A stretch of DNA of 64,000 nt from Amycolatopsis thermoflava N1165 (GCF_000473265.1 NZ_KI421511.1:2765560-2829559), one strand, 5' to 3'. Shown: positions 9,036 to 20,290, numbered from the stretch's first letter. Notes: generated from the sequence alone by a model not told the origin. Translations and numbers: made by a program.

Positions 9036-9440
9036 TCACACGCGTTCGGTGGTCCTCGACCGGGCGGGCATCAGGAACACGACGAGCCCCAGCACCGCGA
9101 CGACGCCGTGCAGCGCGTTGTCCGCCCAGGTCGGGTCGAACAGTCGCCGGACGTCGGCCGGATTTCCGGTGCCCGCCGAAAGCAGGCCCCACACCGTGAT
9201 GCCCAGCAGCCCGAAGAAGACCACCAGCCCGATGATCCGCGCGGACGGTCCCTTCCAGGCCGCCACCAGCGCGAGCACGCCCACCGCGGTCCGCGTCAGG
9301 TTCAGCAGCGTTCCGGTGTGGAATCCCAGCAGTTCGCCCGAAGTGGCGAACCCGCCGATGCCCAGCGCCAGGAACACCACGCCGACCAGCAACGCGAAAC
9401 CTTGTGCCACCGGCGCCCGCCCCGTGGTGCGCTCAGCCAT
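9036..9440 (-). CDS. DUF4383-domain membrane protein
   Basis: 134 residues with four hydrophobic helices (LLVGVVFLALGIGG, LTRTAVGVLALVAAW, IGLVVFFGLLGITVWGLL, ALHGVVAVLGLVVFLM), the pattern of the DUF4383 family, which has no known function. ATG 9440 follows AAGGAGG at ideal spacing; longer in-frame reading upstream is a shadow of other genes. It is divergent from the SigF-type sigma gene. I see no SigF-like box for it in the 138-bp shared region. Confidence 0.8.
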   Translation of the reverse strand: MAERTTGRAPVAQGFALLVGVVFLALGIGGFATSGELLGFHTGTLLNLTRTAVGVLALVAAWKGPSARIIGLVVFFGLLGITVWGLLSAGTGNPADVRRLFDPTWADNALHGVVAVLGLVVFLMPARSRTTERV

Positions 9441-9504
9441 GGAAAGACCTCCTTGCGTCGTTCCTCTCGGCGCGGGGTTCCCCGGACCGGGCCCGTGCAA
9501 CCAG

Positions 9505-9530
9505 GTGTGGCGAACGGCGGCACGGGGTAG
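9505..9530 (+). promoter_or_regulatory. SigF-like promoter of the sigma gene
   Basis: GTGT at 9505-9508, 16 bp, then GGGTAG at 9525-9530, one base off the GTTT-N15/17-GGGTA pattern of SigF/SigB-family promoters in actinobacteria. It lies about 48 bp upstream of the sigma start and would make the gene self-activating. Confidence 0.5.
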
Positions 9531-9578
9531 TCCGGGCCATGACCAGGTCGGCACGAGACAGCGGGGGGAAGCGGAACG

Positions 9579-10373
9579 TTGGCTGAGACGCGCCTCGCGG
9601 GCACCGTCGAGGACAACGATTCCTCGGAGGAGAACACCCCCACTTTCGCCGATCTGGCGGCCGCCGCGCCGGACGATCCGTGCCGGGCACGGCTCCGCAC
9701 CGCGCTGGTCACCCAGTACCTGTCGGTGGCCGAGCACATCGCGCGCCGGTTCAGCGGGCGCGGCGAGGCGTACGAAGACCTGTTGCAGGTCGCGCGGGTC
9801 GGCCTGATCAACGCCGTCGACCGGTTCGAGCCGGAACGCGGCACCGACTTCCTGTCCTTCGCCGTGCCGACCATCATGGGCGAGGTCCGGCGGCACTTCC
9901 GCGACGCCAGCTGGTCGGTGCGGGTGCCGCGGCGGCTCAAGGAACTCCACCTGCAGATCGGGCAGGCCAGCAGCGAGCTGGGCCAGCGCCTCGGCCGCGC
10001 GCCGACGCCGACGGAGATCGCGCGCGAGCTGGACCTCACGCCGGACGAGGTGAGCGAGGGCCTGCAGGCGGGCAACGCCTACTACGCGGTGTCGGTCGAC
10101 AAACCGGCCGGTGAGGACGACGAGGCCGCGTCGCTGGCCGACACCCTCGGCGAAGAGGACTACGGCATCGAGACGGTGGAGAACCACGAGGCGCTGCAAC
10201 CGCTGCTGCGCGACCTGGCCCCGCGCGAGCGGACCATCCTGATGTTGCGGTTCTTCGGCAACATGACGCAGACGCAGATCGCCAAGCGCGTCGGCATCTC
10301 CCAGATGCACGTGTCGCGGCTGCTCGCGCAGACCCTGCAGCACCTGCGGGAGAAGCTCACCGAAGAGCCCTGA
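9579..10373 (+). CDS. RNA polymerase sigma factor, SigB/SigF family
   Basis: 264 residues, group 3 sigma-70 factor. Region 2 is clear (EDLLQVARVGLINAVDRFEPERGTDFLSFA, then VPTIMGEVRRHFRD). Region 3 follows (LGRAPTPTEIARELDLTPDEVSEGL), and region 4 has the -35-binding HTH (MTQTQIAKRVGISQMHVSRLL). Start TTG 9579. Such factors direct stress responses and are normally held by an RsbW-type anti-sigma kinase, but none is encoded nearby. The downstream clpC-like gene has a matching promoter 7 bp past the sigma stop, so at least one target is adjacent. Confidence 0.92.
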   Translation: MAETRLAGTVEDNDSSEENTPTFADLAAAAPDDPCRARLRTALVTQYLSVAEHIARRFSGRGEAYEDLLQVARVGLINAVDRFEPERGTDFLSFAVPTIMGEVRRHFRDASWSVRVPRRLKELHLQIGQASSELGQRLGRAPTPTEIARELDLTPDEVSEGLQAGNAYYAVSVDKPAGEDDEAASLADTLGEEDYGIETVENHEALQPLLRDLAPRERTILMLRFFGNMTQTQIAKRVGISQMHVSRLLAQTLQHLREKLTEEP

Positions 10374-10379
10374 CGCGTC

Positions 10380-10405
10380 GTTTCGCCCCGCCCGGGCACG
10401 GGTAG
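10380..10405 (+). promoter_or_regulatory. SigF-like promoter of the clpC-like gene
   Basis: GTTT at 10380-10383, 16 bp, GGGTAG at 10400-10405: a full match to the SigF/SigB promoter pattern. The leader to the start codon at 10491 would be about 80 nt. It starts in the 117-bp gap after the sigma gene, so the unfoldase can be induced separately from read-through. Confidence 0.65.
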
Positions 10406-10490
10406 CCGACGGCGGTGGACGGCCCGGGCCCGCTCCGTCCGAAGTGGAGCGCCGGGCCCCGCACCCCCGACGGCTGAGGAGCGTTCCCCC

Positions 10491-13015
<2,525 letters not shown>

Positions 13016-13019
<4 letters not shown>

Positions 13020-13303
13020 GCAGTCCCGATCCGCGGTCCACTCCGGGGGCCGAACCCGGCGGCGGCGTGCCGGGCAACACCCCGCCCGACCCCGATCCCG
13101 CCCGGACGCCCGGACTGGAACCCGGCGGCGGCGTCGCCCCCGGCGACACGCCCCCAGACTCCGGCCAGACCTCCGGACTGTCGCACCACCAGCAGAAACC
13201 GCCGCGGGCGCTGCCCGTGGTGACGATCGTGATCTCCGTGGTGCTGGCCATCCTGGTCGCGGCGCTGCTGGTGTCCTCAGCGGTGGGCTGGCTGCAGTTC
13301 TGA
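13016..13303 (+). CDS. DUF6480-type small membrane protein
   Basis: 95 residues. The soluble N-terminal half is Pro/Gly-rich with an internal repeat (PDPRSTPGAEPGGGVPGNTPP and ARTPGLEPGGGVAPGDTPP). A single C-terminal helix follows (VVTIVISVVLAILVAALLV). The PDPRSTPG...EPGGGVPPGDTPP pattern is that of the uncharacterised DUF6480 family in stress loci of actinomycetes. It is coupled to the clpC-like gene through ATGA, so it is part of the same stress operon. Function unknown. Confidence 0.75.
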
Positions 13304-13344
13304 GGCGGTCGCGGCGGCTGCCGGAGCCGCCGACTCGGGGCAGG

Positions 13345-13810
13345 CTCGCCGCGCAACGCCGTGGCCGGTGCGCAGCGGCCGATCACCCCTGCCCACAGCC
13401 CGGCCCGCTGGCCAGGGCGCCCGCGCCCCGACCGCCTAGCCGCGCAATGTCAAGACAGAGCCACCACGCGCGCCCAACGGCCCGGCCCCCGCCCACAAAC
13501 CTGCCGCGCACCAGCACCCCACCCGCCGCCGCGCAATGCCACAACACAGCCACCGGGCGGCGCAACCGCCCGTATGGCCCGTGCCCACGAACCTGCCCGC
13601 TCGTCAACGCCCCCATCCGCTCGCCGCGCGATGCCACAACACAGCCACGGGCGGCCCAACGGCCCGGCCCCCGCCCACGGTCGGGCCGCTCGGGCAGCGC
13701 ATCCGCGCCCCCACCGGCTCACCACGCAACGCCACAACCGCGCAGCGGGCGCAGCGGCCCGCGCCCACGATTCGGCCCATTGCTCAGGGCGTGGGCGCCC
13801 CCACCGGGTT
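13345..13810 (-). repeat. Five-unit degenerate tandem array running out of the SCO6745-like gene end
   Basis: Units of 89-98 bp recur on the minus strand. The plus-strand anchor GCGCAA(T/C)G or a close match occurs at 13351, 13442, 13531, 13626 and 13724. Each unit has a CCGGTGGGGGCGC-like head, a GTGGGC-rich middle, and a TGGCTGTGTTGTGGCAT-like stretch before the anchor. The first unit begins inside the final codons of the SCO6745-like gene (CCGGTGGGGGCGC encodes part of NPVGAP). The array fills the gap to the convergent DUF6480 gene, and I see no coding sequence in it. Confidence 0.8.
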
Positions 13811-14608
13811 CGGGTGCGGCACCGGGACCGGCACCAGCCCGCGCGCGATCGGCCGGAGCCAGCCGTCCAGCGCGGCCAGCTCGTCCTCACCCACCGCCGA
13901 GTACGGCACCGCCGCCAGCTCGTCCGTGCGCCGCTCGATGTGCTCGCGCAGGCGGGCGCCCCGGTCGGTCAGGCCGCGCCCGTCGATCAGGCCGCGGGCG
14001 GCCAGCCGGTCCCGCGCCGCCGCCCATTCCTCGTCCGTCCAGCCGCGGTTGGGCGCCACGACGCTCCGGCTGCCGTCCGCCGCGTCGCGCAGGGCGTGCG
14101 CTTCCAGGCCGTCGACGCCCTCCGCGGCCAGCACCGCCACGTGGCCGTCGCCGCGGTGCTCGCGCAACGTCGTCGCCGCCTGCCACAGCGCGGCGAGCGG
14201 GTCGTCCGGCCACGGCAGCGCGGCGTTCGCGGCCCCCAGCGGCCGGCCTGCCCAGCCGGCCGCCGCCACGATCCGCCGCAGCACCGGCAGCACCGGCGCC
14301 GGCACCTCGCGCACGTGCTCCCGCAACGCCGCCACCGCGCCCGCGCTCCGGGCGGCCAGCGCCTCCGCCGGGGACACCACCTCCCAGATGGACGGCACCG
14401 ACCGCGCCAGGAACGACGGCGCGAAGCCGTAGAACACGGCGGTCACCACGCCGAGCCCGGCCGCCCCCAGCGGCGCGGCCCGCGTCCCGACGTAGCCGCG
14501 CCAGAACCCGCGCAGCCCCGCCGCCTCGTGCGCCGCCTTGGCCTGCGGCGCGAAGTAGGTGACGTCGTGCAACGTCTCCAGCACCACCCACAGCTCCCGC
14601 GCCCTCAC
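13784..14608 (-). CDS. SCO6745-type uncharacterised protein
   Basis: 274 residues starting at GTG 14608, which overlaps the amidase stop (GTGA). RELWVVLETLHDVTYFAPQAKAAHEAAGLRGFWRGYVGTRAAPLG and RGWTDEEWAAARDRLAARGLI match a family of actinomycete proteins (SCO6745-like) with a helical N-terminal half and a winged-helix-like C-terminal half. No enzymatic motif is evident. Translational coupling to the amidase suggests joint expression. Its 3' end is the source of the downstream repeat array, and its last residues (VPVPHPNPVGAPTP) are low-complexity, so the C terminus may have been reshaped by the repeats. Confidence 0.7.
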   Translation of the reverse strand: MRARELWVVLETLHDVTYFAPQAKAAHEAAGLRGFWRGYVGTRAAPLGAAGLGVVTAVFYGFAPSFLARSVPSIWEVVSPAEALAARSAGAVAALREHVREVPAPVLPVLRRIVAAAGWAGRPLGAANAALPWPDDPLAALWQAATTLREHRGDGHVAVLAAEGVDGLEAHALRDAADGSRSVVAPNRGWTDEEWAAARDRLAARGLIDGRGLTDRGARLREHIERRTDELAAVPYSAVGEDELAALDGWLRPIARGLVPVPVPHPNPVGAPTP

Positions 14609-16020
14609 CGCGCCACCGCCGGCCGCCGCTGGGCCACCCCGGTGGCCTGCTCGAACGCGTGCCCCAGCTGCAGCACGGCGAAGTCCGCGCGGTGCGGCCC
14701 GACGATCTGCAGCCCGACCGGCAGGCCGCCGGGCGTGAACCCGGCGGGCACCGACAACGCGGGTGAGCCGCTGACTGTCACGAAGTAGGCCGAGCGCATC
14801 CAGTCGAGGTAGGTCTCCATGTCCTGGCCCGCGACCCGCACCGGGTACTCCAGCTCCGCGTCGAACGGCGGCACCTGGCTGACCGGCAGCAGCAGGAAGT
14901 CGTAGCGCGTGAAGAACTCGCGGAAGCGGTGGAACAGCTCGGTGCGCAGGAGCTCGGCGCGGCCGACGTCGGTCGCGGACAGCCGCAGCCCCTCCTCGGT
15001 GTTCCACACGATGGTGTCCTTGATCCGGTCCCGCTCGGTGTCCAGCAGCGGCCCGTACTTCACCGCGAACTGCCAGGCCCGCAGGATCCGGAACGCCTCG
15101 TCCGCGCCGGCGAAGTCCGGGCAGTCGCGCTCCACGGCGCACCCCAGGTCGCCGAACACCTTCGCCGACGCCTCGACCACGTCCGCCACCTCCGGTTCCA
15201 CCGGCACGCTGCCGCCCAGGTCGGGCGACCACGCGATCCGCAGGCCCCGCACGTCGCGGTCCAGCGGACGGGCGAAGGTCGCCCCCGGTTCGTCCAGCGC
15301 GATCGGCGACCGCGGGTCCGGGCCGGCGAGCACCGACAACAGCAGGGCCGCGTCGGCGACCGTGCGGGCCATCGGACCGGCCGTGGCCAGCCCCGACCAG
15401 CCCAGCGGCGCCGGCCACGACGGCACCCGCCCGATCGACGGCCGGAATCCGACGACGTTGCAGAACGACGCCGGGTTGCGCAGCGACCCGCCGAGGTCGC
15501 TGCCGTCGGCCAGCGGGTGCATCCCGGTGGCCAGCGCCGCCGCCGCGCCACCGCTGCTCCCGCCCGCCGAACGCGACAGGTCGTAGGGGTTGCGGGTGGC
15601 GCCGAAGACCGGGTTGAAGGTGTGCGAGCCCGCGGCGAACTCCGGCACGTTGGTCTTGCCGATGCTGATCACCCCGGCGGCCCGCATGCGCTCGATCACC
15701 AGCTCGTCGCGGTCGGGCACGTGGTCGGCGTGCAGCGGCGAGCCGAAGGTGGTGCGGACGCCCGCCGTCTCGTGGGTGTCCTTGTGCGCGACCGGGATGC
15801 CGTGCAGGGGCGGCAGTTCCGCGCCGCGGGCGGCGCGTTCGTCGGCCGCGGCCGCCTCGGCCAGCGCCCGCTCGGCGACGAGCGTGACGACGGCGTTGAC
15901 GTCCGGGTTCACGCGCTCGATCTGGTCCAGGTGCGCCTGCACGACCTCGCGGGCGGACAGCTCGCGCGCCCCGAGCGCGGCGCGCAGTTCCCGTGCGGTG
16001 CGGAAGGGGATGTCGGTCAC
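14605..16020 (-). CDS. Amidase (amidase-signature family)
   Basis: 471 residues, standard for amidase-signature hydrolases. The Ser-cisSer-Lys triad region is visible: PVAHKDTHET holds the catalytic Lys, the Gly/Ser-rich GGSSGGAAAALATG holds the cis-Ser, and GSDLGGSLRNPAS holds the nucleophile Ser. ARELRAALGARELSAREVVQAHLDQIERVNP is the usual N-terminal helix pair. Start GTG 16020. Sequence does not settle substrate choice; the absence of neighbouring gatB/gatC argues against the tRNA amidotransferase subunit. Divergent from a small ArsR regulator by 49 bp. Confidence 0.88.
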   Translation of the reverse strand: MTDIPFRTARELRAALGARELSAREVVQAHLDQIERVNPDVNAVVTLVAERALAEAAAADERAARGAELPPLHGIPVAHKDTHETAGVRTTFGSPLHADHVPDRDELVIERMRAAGVISIGKTNVPEFAAGSHTFNPVFGATRNPYDLSRSAGGSSGGAAAALATGMHPLADGSDLGGSLRNPASFCNVVGFRPSIGRVPSWPAPLGWSGLATAGPMARTVADAALLLSVLAGPDPRSPIALDEPGATFARPLDRDVRGLRIAWSPDLGGSVPVEPEVADVVEASAKVFGDLGCAVERDCPDFAGADEAFRILRAWQFAVKYGPLLDTERDRIKDTIVWNTEEGLRLSATDVGRAELLRTELFHRFREFFTRYDFLLLPVSQVPPFDAELEYPVRVAGQDMETYLDWMRSAYFVTVSGSPALSVPAGFTPGGLPVGLQIVGPHRADFAVLQLGHAFEQATGVAQRRPAVAR

Positions 16021-16069
16021 GGTGTGATCCTGCCAGCCCGCGGGCGCGCGTGGATGAGACGATTCCGGG

Positions 16070-16420
16070 GTGGCAGGTGAGGCGGAACGCCGGGTGATCG
16101 ACGGCCCGGCCGTCGAGGCGGCGCTGGACGGCCTCGGCGACCGCGACGTGGTGCGCGAGTGGGCCGAGCGGTTCTCGGTGCTGGCCGACCCGTCGCGCCT
16201 GACGTTGCTCGTGTGCATCCACTACGCGCGGGAGATCTGCGTGTCCGACCTGGCGGTGGCGGCTGGCATGACGGACACCGCGGTGTCCCAGGCGTTGCGG
16301 CTGCTGCGCGCGCACGGCCTGGTCACCGCGCAGCGCACCGGGCGGATCGTCCGGTACCGGCTGGCGGACGCCACCGTCCACGAGCTCATCCACCACGTCC
16401 GGCCGCACCCGCAGCACTAG
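16070..16420 (+). CDS. ArsR/SmtB-family regulator
   Basis: 116 residues, single winged-helix domain: ADPSRLTLLVCIHYA then CVSDLAVAAGMTDTAVSQALRLLRAHGLVTAQRTGRIVRYRLA. Two cysteines flank the alpha3 region (LLVCIHYAREICVSDL), and the C terminus is His-rich (HELIHHVRPHPQH), so metal sensing at alpha3N or alpha5 sites is possible (inference). GTG 16070 has no clear ribosome site and lies 49 bp from the divergent amidase start, so the message may be leaderless. Its target could be the amidase or itself. Confidence 0.78.
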   Translation: MAGEAERRVIDGPAVEAALDGLGDRDVVREWAERFSVLADPSRLTLLVCIHYAREICVSDLAVAAGMTDTAVSQALRLLRAHGLVTAQRTGRIVRYRLADATVHELIHHVRPHPQH

Positions 16421-16429
16421 AGCCGCGCG

Positions 16430-16445
16430 GTATAGGTCGTTATAC
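16430..16445. promoter_or_regulatory. Inverted repeat upstream of the phosphoglucomutase/GH65 operon
   Basis: GTATA-ggtcgt-TATAC, flanked by GC-rich imperfect arms (CCGCGC on one side, GGCCGCGG on the other), lies 10 bp after the ArsR stop and about 48 bp before the phosphoglucomutase start. It could be an operator, an ArsR-gene terminator hairpin, or both. AT-rich cores are rare here, which is why it stands out. Confidence 0.4.
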
Positions 16446-16492
16446 GGCCGCGGCACGCGGCGAGCGCGCGGGTTCGCAGGTACCGTGCAGGC

Positions 16493-17227
16493 ATGATCGG
16501 GTTGCCCGACGCCATCACCGCGTGCCTGTTCGACCTGGACGGTGTCCTGACCGGCACCGCCGCGCTGCACCGGGAAGCCTGGAAGCAGACGTTCGATGAG
16601 TTCCTGCGCGAACGGGACGGAAGCGGTTTCCACCCGTTCACCGACGCGGACTACGCCCGCTACGTGGACGGGCGGCCCCGGCTGGACGGGGTCCGCACGT
16701 TCCTCGCCTCGCGCGGGATCGAGCTGCCCGAGGGCGGTCCGGGCGACGCGGTCACCGAGCACACCGTGCACGGCCTGGGGAACCGCAAGAACGACCTGGT
16801 GCTGCGGATCATCGCCGAGCGCGGGCCGAACCCCTACCCGGGGTCGCGCCGGTACCTGGAGGCCGCGCGGGACGCCGGGCTGGCGATCGCGGTGGTGACG
16901 TCGTCGGCGAACGCACAGGCGGTGCTGGACGCGGCGGAGTTCACCCCGTTCGTGCAGGCCCGCATCGACGGGCTGGTCATCACCCGCGACGGGCTGCGCG
17001 GCAAACCGGCGCCGGACTCGTTCCTGGCCGGGGCGAAGGCGCTGGGCGTGGAACCCGCGCGGGCGGCGGTGTTCGAGGACGCGCTGGCCGGTGTGGAAGC
17101 GGGCCGGGCCGGGAACTTCGGGTTCGTCGTCGGCGTGAACCGGGCGGACCAGGCGGAGGCGCTGCGGGAGCACGGCGCCGACGTGGTGGTGGACGATCTC
17201 GCGGAACTGCTGGGGGACGACGCATGA
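16493..17227 (+). CDS. Beta-phosphoglucomutase-family HAD hydrolase
   Basis: 244 residues. CLFDLDGVLTGTAALHREAW carries the DxDG nucleophile/acid pair and cap start of the beta-phosphoglucomutase subfamily; VVTSSANAQ, RGKPAPDSFL and VFEDALAGVEAG supply motifs II-IV. It overlaps the GH65 phosphorylase by 4 bp. The pair makes sense as a pathway: the phosphorylase releases beta-glucose-1-phosphate from an alpha-disaccharide, and this enzyme converts it to glucose-6-phosphate. The same gene order exists in mycobacteria (Rv3400-Rv3401). Confidence 0.88.
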   Translation: MIGLPDAITACLFDLDGVLTGTAALHREAWKQTFDEFLRERDGSGFHPFTDADYARYVDGRPRLDGVRTFLASRGIELPEGGPGDAVTEHTVHGLGNRKNDLVLRIIAERGPNPYPGSRRYLEAARDAGLAIAVVTSSANAQAVLDAAEFTPFVQARIDGLVITRDGLRGKPAPDSFLAGAKALGVEPARAAVFEDALAGVEAGRAGNFGFVVGVNRADQAEALREHGADVVVDDLAELLGDDA

Positions 17228-19605
17228 GCCTCGTGACACGCGGCTACGAGTGCGCGCCGTGGGAACTGCGGTGGCGCGGCCTCGCGGTCGACCAGTTGCA
17301 GCGCACGGAATCGACGTTCGCATTGTCGAACGGGCACATCGGCCTGCGCGGCACCCTCGAAGAGGGCGAGCCGCGCGGCCTGCCCGGCACGTACCTGAAC
17401 GGCTTCTACGAGGAGCACGAGCTGCCCTACGCCGAAGCGGGGTACGGCTACCCGGAGGCCGGGCAGACGGTCGTCAACGTGACCGACGGCAAGATCATCC
17501 GGCTGCTGGTGGAGGACGAGCCGTTCGACATGCGTTACGGCACGGCCACTTCGCACGAGCGGGTGCTGGACTTCCGGACGGGCACGCTGACCCGCACCAC
17601 CGAGTGGTCGTCGCCGACCGGGCGGCACGTGCGGGTGCGCACGCAGCGGCTGGTGTCATTCACCCAGCGCGCGGTGGTGGCGATCCGGTACGAGGTCGAG
17701 CCGCTGGACGGGAAGATGCAGCTGGTGCTGCAGTCGGACCTGCTGGCGAACGAGCCGATCGAGTCCGACAGCAAGGACCCGCGGGTGGCCGCGGCGCTGC
17801 AGTCGCCGCTGGAGTCGGAGTTCTTCCTCGCCGACCACTACCGCGCGGTGCTGGTGCACCAGACGCGGCGGTCCGGGTTGCGCGTGGCGGCCGCGATGGA
17901 CCACCAGATCGAGTCGCCGGACGGGTTGCGCACCGACATCCTCGCCGAGGAGGACCTGGCGCGGCTGAGCATCGCGGTGGACGTGCCGCAGGGCAAGGTG
18001 CTGCGGCTGACGAAGTTCGTCGGGTACGGGTGGTCGGCGCAGCGTTCGGTGCCCGCGTTGCGCGCGCAGGTCGACGCCGCGCTCGCCGGGGCGCTGCAGA
18101 CCGGCTGGGACGGGCTGCTCGCCGAGCAGCGCGCGTTCCTCGACGACTTCTGGGAGACCGCCGACGTCGAGATCGACGGCGACCCGGAGCTGCAGCAGGC
18201 GACCCGGTTCGCGTTGTTCCACATCCTGCAGGCCGGGGCCCGCGGGGAAAGCCGCGCGATCCCCGGCAAGGGGCTGACCGGGCCGGGCTACGACGGCCAC
18301 GCGTTCTGGGACACCGAGTCGTTCGTGCTGCCGGTGCTGACCTACAGCGTGCCGGAGGCGGCGCGGGATGCGTTGCGGTGGCGGCATTCCACGCTGCCCA
18401 AGGCGCGGGAGCGGGCGCGGCAGCTGGGCCTGCGCGGCGCGGCGTTCCCGTGGCGGTCGATCAACGGCGCGGAGTGCTCGGCGTACTGGCCGGCGGGCAC
18501 CGCGGCGTTCCACGTCACCGCCGACATCGCCGACGCGGTCGCCCGCTACTACTGGGCCACCGGCGACGCGGAGTTCGAGCGCCAGTGCGGCACCGAGCTG
18601 CTGCTGGAGACGGCGCGGCTGTGGATGTCGCTCGGGCACTTCGACCGGCACGGCCGGTTCCGCATCGACGGGGTGACCGGGCCGGACGAGTACTCGGCGG
18701 TCGCGGACAACAACGTGTACACGAACCTGATGGCGCAGCGGAACTTCCGCGAGGCGGCGGCGTCCTGCGAGCGGGTGCCGGAGGTCGCGTCACTGTTCGG
18801 TGTGGACGAAACCGAGCTGGCGGGCTGGCGACGCGCCGCCGAGCAGATGTACGTGCCCTACAACGAAGAACTGGGCGTGCACCCGCAGTCGGAGGGCTTC
18901 ACCGAGCACCTGGACTGGGACTTCGCCGGCACGCCGATGGAGAACTACCCGCTGCTGCTGAACTACCCGTACTTCGACCTGTACCGCAAGCAGGTGGTGA
19001 AGCAGGCCGACCTGGTGCTGGCGCTGCACCTGCGCGGCGACGCGTTCACGCCGGAGCAGAAGCAGCGCAACTTCGCCTACTACGAGGCCAGGACGGTGCG
19101 GGACTCGTCGCTGTCGGCGGGCACGCAGTCGGTGATCGCGGCCGAGGTGGGGCACCTGGACCTGGCCTACGACTACCTGGGCGAGGCGGCGCTGACCGAC
19201 CTGCACGACGTGCACAACAACGTGCGCAACGGGCTGCACATGGCTTCGCTGGCCGGGGCGTGGATGGGGGTGGTCGCGGGCTTCGGCGGGATGCGCGACC
19301 ACGACGGCAAGCTGACCTTCGCGCCGCGGCTGCCGCCCGCGCTGGAGCGGATCCAGTTCCGCATGTGCTTCCGGGAGAGCCGCTTCCTGGTGGAGATCCA
19401 CCGCGACCACGCGACGTACCGGCTGCTGTCCGGGAAGCCGGTGGAGATCCGGCACCACGGCGAACCGATGTCGGTCACCGAGGCCGCCACGACGAAACCG
19501 ATCCCGCCGATCGACCCCGGCCCGGCACCGCACCAGCCCGCGGGCCGCGAGCCCGCCCGCAGGGACCCCGCCCAGGTGCGGCGCAACCTCGCCGCTTCCC
19601 GCTGA
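17224..19605 (+). CDS. GH65 disaccharide phosphorylase (trehalose/kojibiose/maltose type)
   Basis: 793 residues. The N-terminal beta-sandwich (ESTFALSNGHIGLRGTLEEGEP) and (alpha/alpha)6 barrel of family GH65 are clear. GHAFWDTESFVLPVL and DGVTGPDEYSAVADNN flank the catalytic general acid E489, and KQADLVLALHL and YYEARTVRDSSLS line the phosphate site. It uses phosphate to cleave trehalose, kojibiose or maltose; specificity cannot be told from motifs. The last 40 residues (Pro/Arg-rich, REPARRDPAQVRRNLAASR) are a low-complexity extension whose coding sequence seeds the downstream repeats. Confidence 0.87.
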   Translation: MSLVTRGYECAPWELRWRGLAVDQLQRTESTFALSNGHIGLRGTLEEGEPRGLPGTYLNGFYEEHELPYAEAGYGYPEAGQTVVNVTDGKIIRLLVEDEPFDMRYGTATSHERVLDFRTGTLTRTTEWSSPTGRHVRVRTQRLVSFTQRAVVAIRYEVEPLDGKMQLVLQSDLLANEPIESDSKDPRVAAALQSPLESEFFLADHYRAVLVHQTRRSGLRVAAAMDHQIESPDGLRTDILAEEDLARLSIAVDVPQGKVLRLTKFVGYGWSAQRSVPALRAQVDAALAGALQTGWDGLLAEQRAFLDDFWETADVEIDGDPELQQATRFALFHILQAGARGESRAIPGKGLTGPGYDGHAFWDTESFVLPVLTYSVPEAARDALRWRHSTLPKARERARQLGLRGAAFPWRSINGAECSAYWPAGTAAFHVTADIADAVARYYWATGDAEFERQCGTELLLETARLWMSLGHFDRHGRFRIDGVTGPDEYSAVADNNVYTNLMAQRNFREAAASCERVPEVASLFGVDETELAGWRRAAEQMYVPYNEELGVHPQSEGFTEHLDWDFAGTPMENYPLLLNYPYFDLYRKQVVKQADLVLALHLRGDAFTPEQKQRNFAYYEARTVRDSSLSAGTQSVIAAEVGHLDLAYDYLGEAALTDLHDVHNNVRNGLHMASLAGAWMGVVAGFGGMRDHDGKLTFAPRLPPALERIQFRMCFRESRFLVEIHRDHATYRLLSGKPVEIRHHGEPMSVTEAATTKPIPPIDPGPAPHQPAGREPARRDPAQVRRNLAASR

Positions 19606-19815
19606 CGGGCCCGGCCTACGAGATGGCGCGCCGTGGCCCCGGCCAACTGGCCGGGGCTGCGGCGCCTGCCCGTCGGCCGAACGCCGCGGTGCCGCGCGTC
19701 GAACCATCGCCGCTTCCCGCGGAGAGGGCCGGGGCCGGGCCATCGCTGCCTGCCCATCACCCGTCGACCGGGCGCCGCGGCGCGGCAGGGCAAACAATCG
19801 CCGCTTCCCGGTGAG
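19580..19815 (+). repeat. Degenerate copies of the GH65 gene's final codons
   Basis: The end of the GH65 gene (TCGCCGCTTCCCG then the stop; encoding LAASR-stop) recurs downstream as ATCGCCGCTTCCCG near 19706 and near 19798, about 118 and 91 bp apart. The GCCGCGG/GGCCGGG-rich sequence between copies is also similar. The region 19606-19983 up to the convergent DUF2945 gene holds this array and no gene I can support. Confidence 0.65.
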
Positions 19816-19983
19816 CGCCGGCCGGGCGGTAGGGCCGTCCCGCCGCCGGTTTCGCCGACGACGCGGCGCACTGTGGCCGGCCAGGTGGCCGCACCGCAGC
19901 GCGCCGGCCGGGTGTAGACGGCGCTGCCCGCCCGCCGGACGGACTCGGTGCCCGTCCAGAACAGCCGCGCCTCAGTCCGTGCT

Positions 19984-20193
19984 TCAGTCCGCGGGGTGCA
20001 GCTTGTCCGGCTTGTGCACCGCGGTGCGGCCGGTCTTCTCGCTCTTCACCAGGTACTGCGGGGCGTCCTCGGAGGCGCGCACCTGGCGTCCGCCCGCGTG
20101 GGTGTCCTCGGTGATCTTCCTCTCCACCGTGCCGACCGAACTCTCGTTGCCGGCGTCCCAGCGGACCCGGTCGCCCTTCTTGAACTCCGCCAT
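19984..20193 (-). CDS. DUF2945 (TUDOR-like) small protein
   Basis: 69 residues from ATG 20193, preceded by CAGGAGGGACG. MAEFKKGDRVRWDAGNESSVGTVERKITEDTHAGGRQVRASEDAPQYLVKSEKTGRTAVHKPDKL is the complete DUF2945 domain, a small beta-barrel (hypervirulence-associated TUDOR) common in stress regulons. A GGGTAA box at 20247-20252 lies about 54 bp upstream, but the matching -35 is poor, so SigF control is only possible. Convergent with the GH65 gene. Confidence 0.82.
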   Translation of the reverse strand: MAEFKKGDRVRWDAGNESSVGTVERKITEDTHAGGRQVRASEDAPQYLVKSEKTGRTAVHKPDKLHPAD

Positions 20194-20290
20194 CGTCCCT
20201 CCTGCCACTTCGGCGACCACCACGCGGCGCCGGGCACCCCGGACGGTTACCCGCGACGCCCGGGGCTGCACGCCACCTCACCCCGCGGGG

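Noticed and set aside
20247..20272. SigF promoter for DUF2945
   Set aside because: GGGTAA is present but the -35 at 16 bp reads CGTG and at 15 bp GTGC, too far from GTTT to list as a feature.
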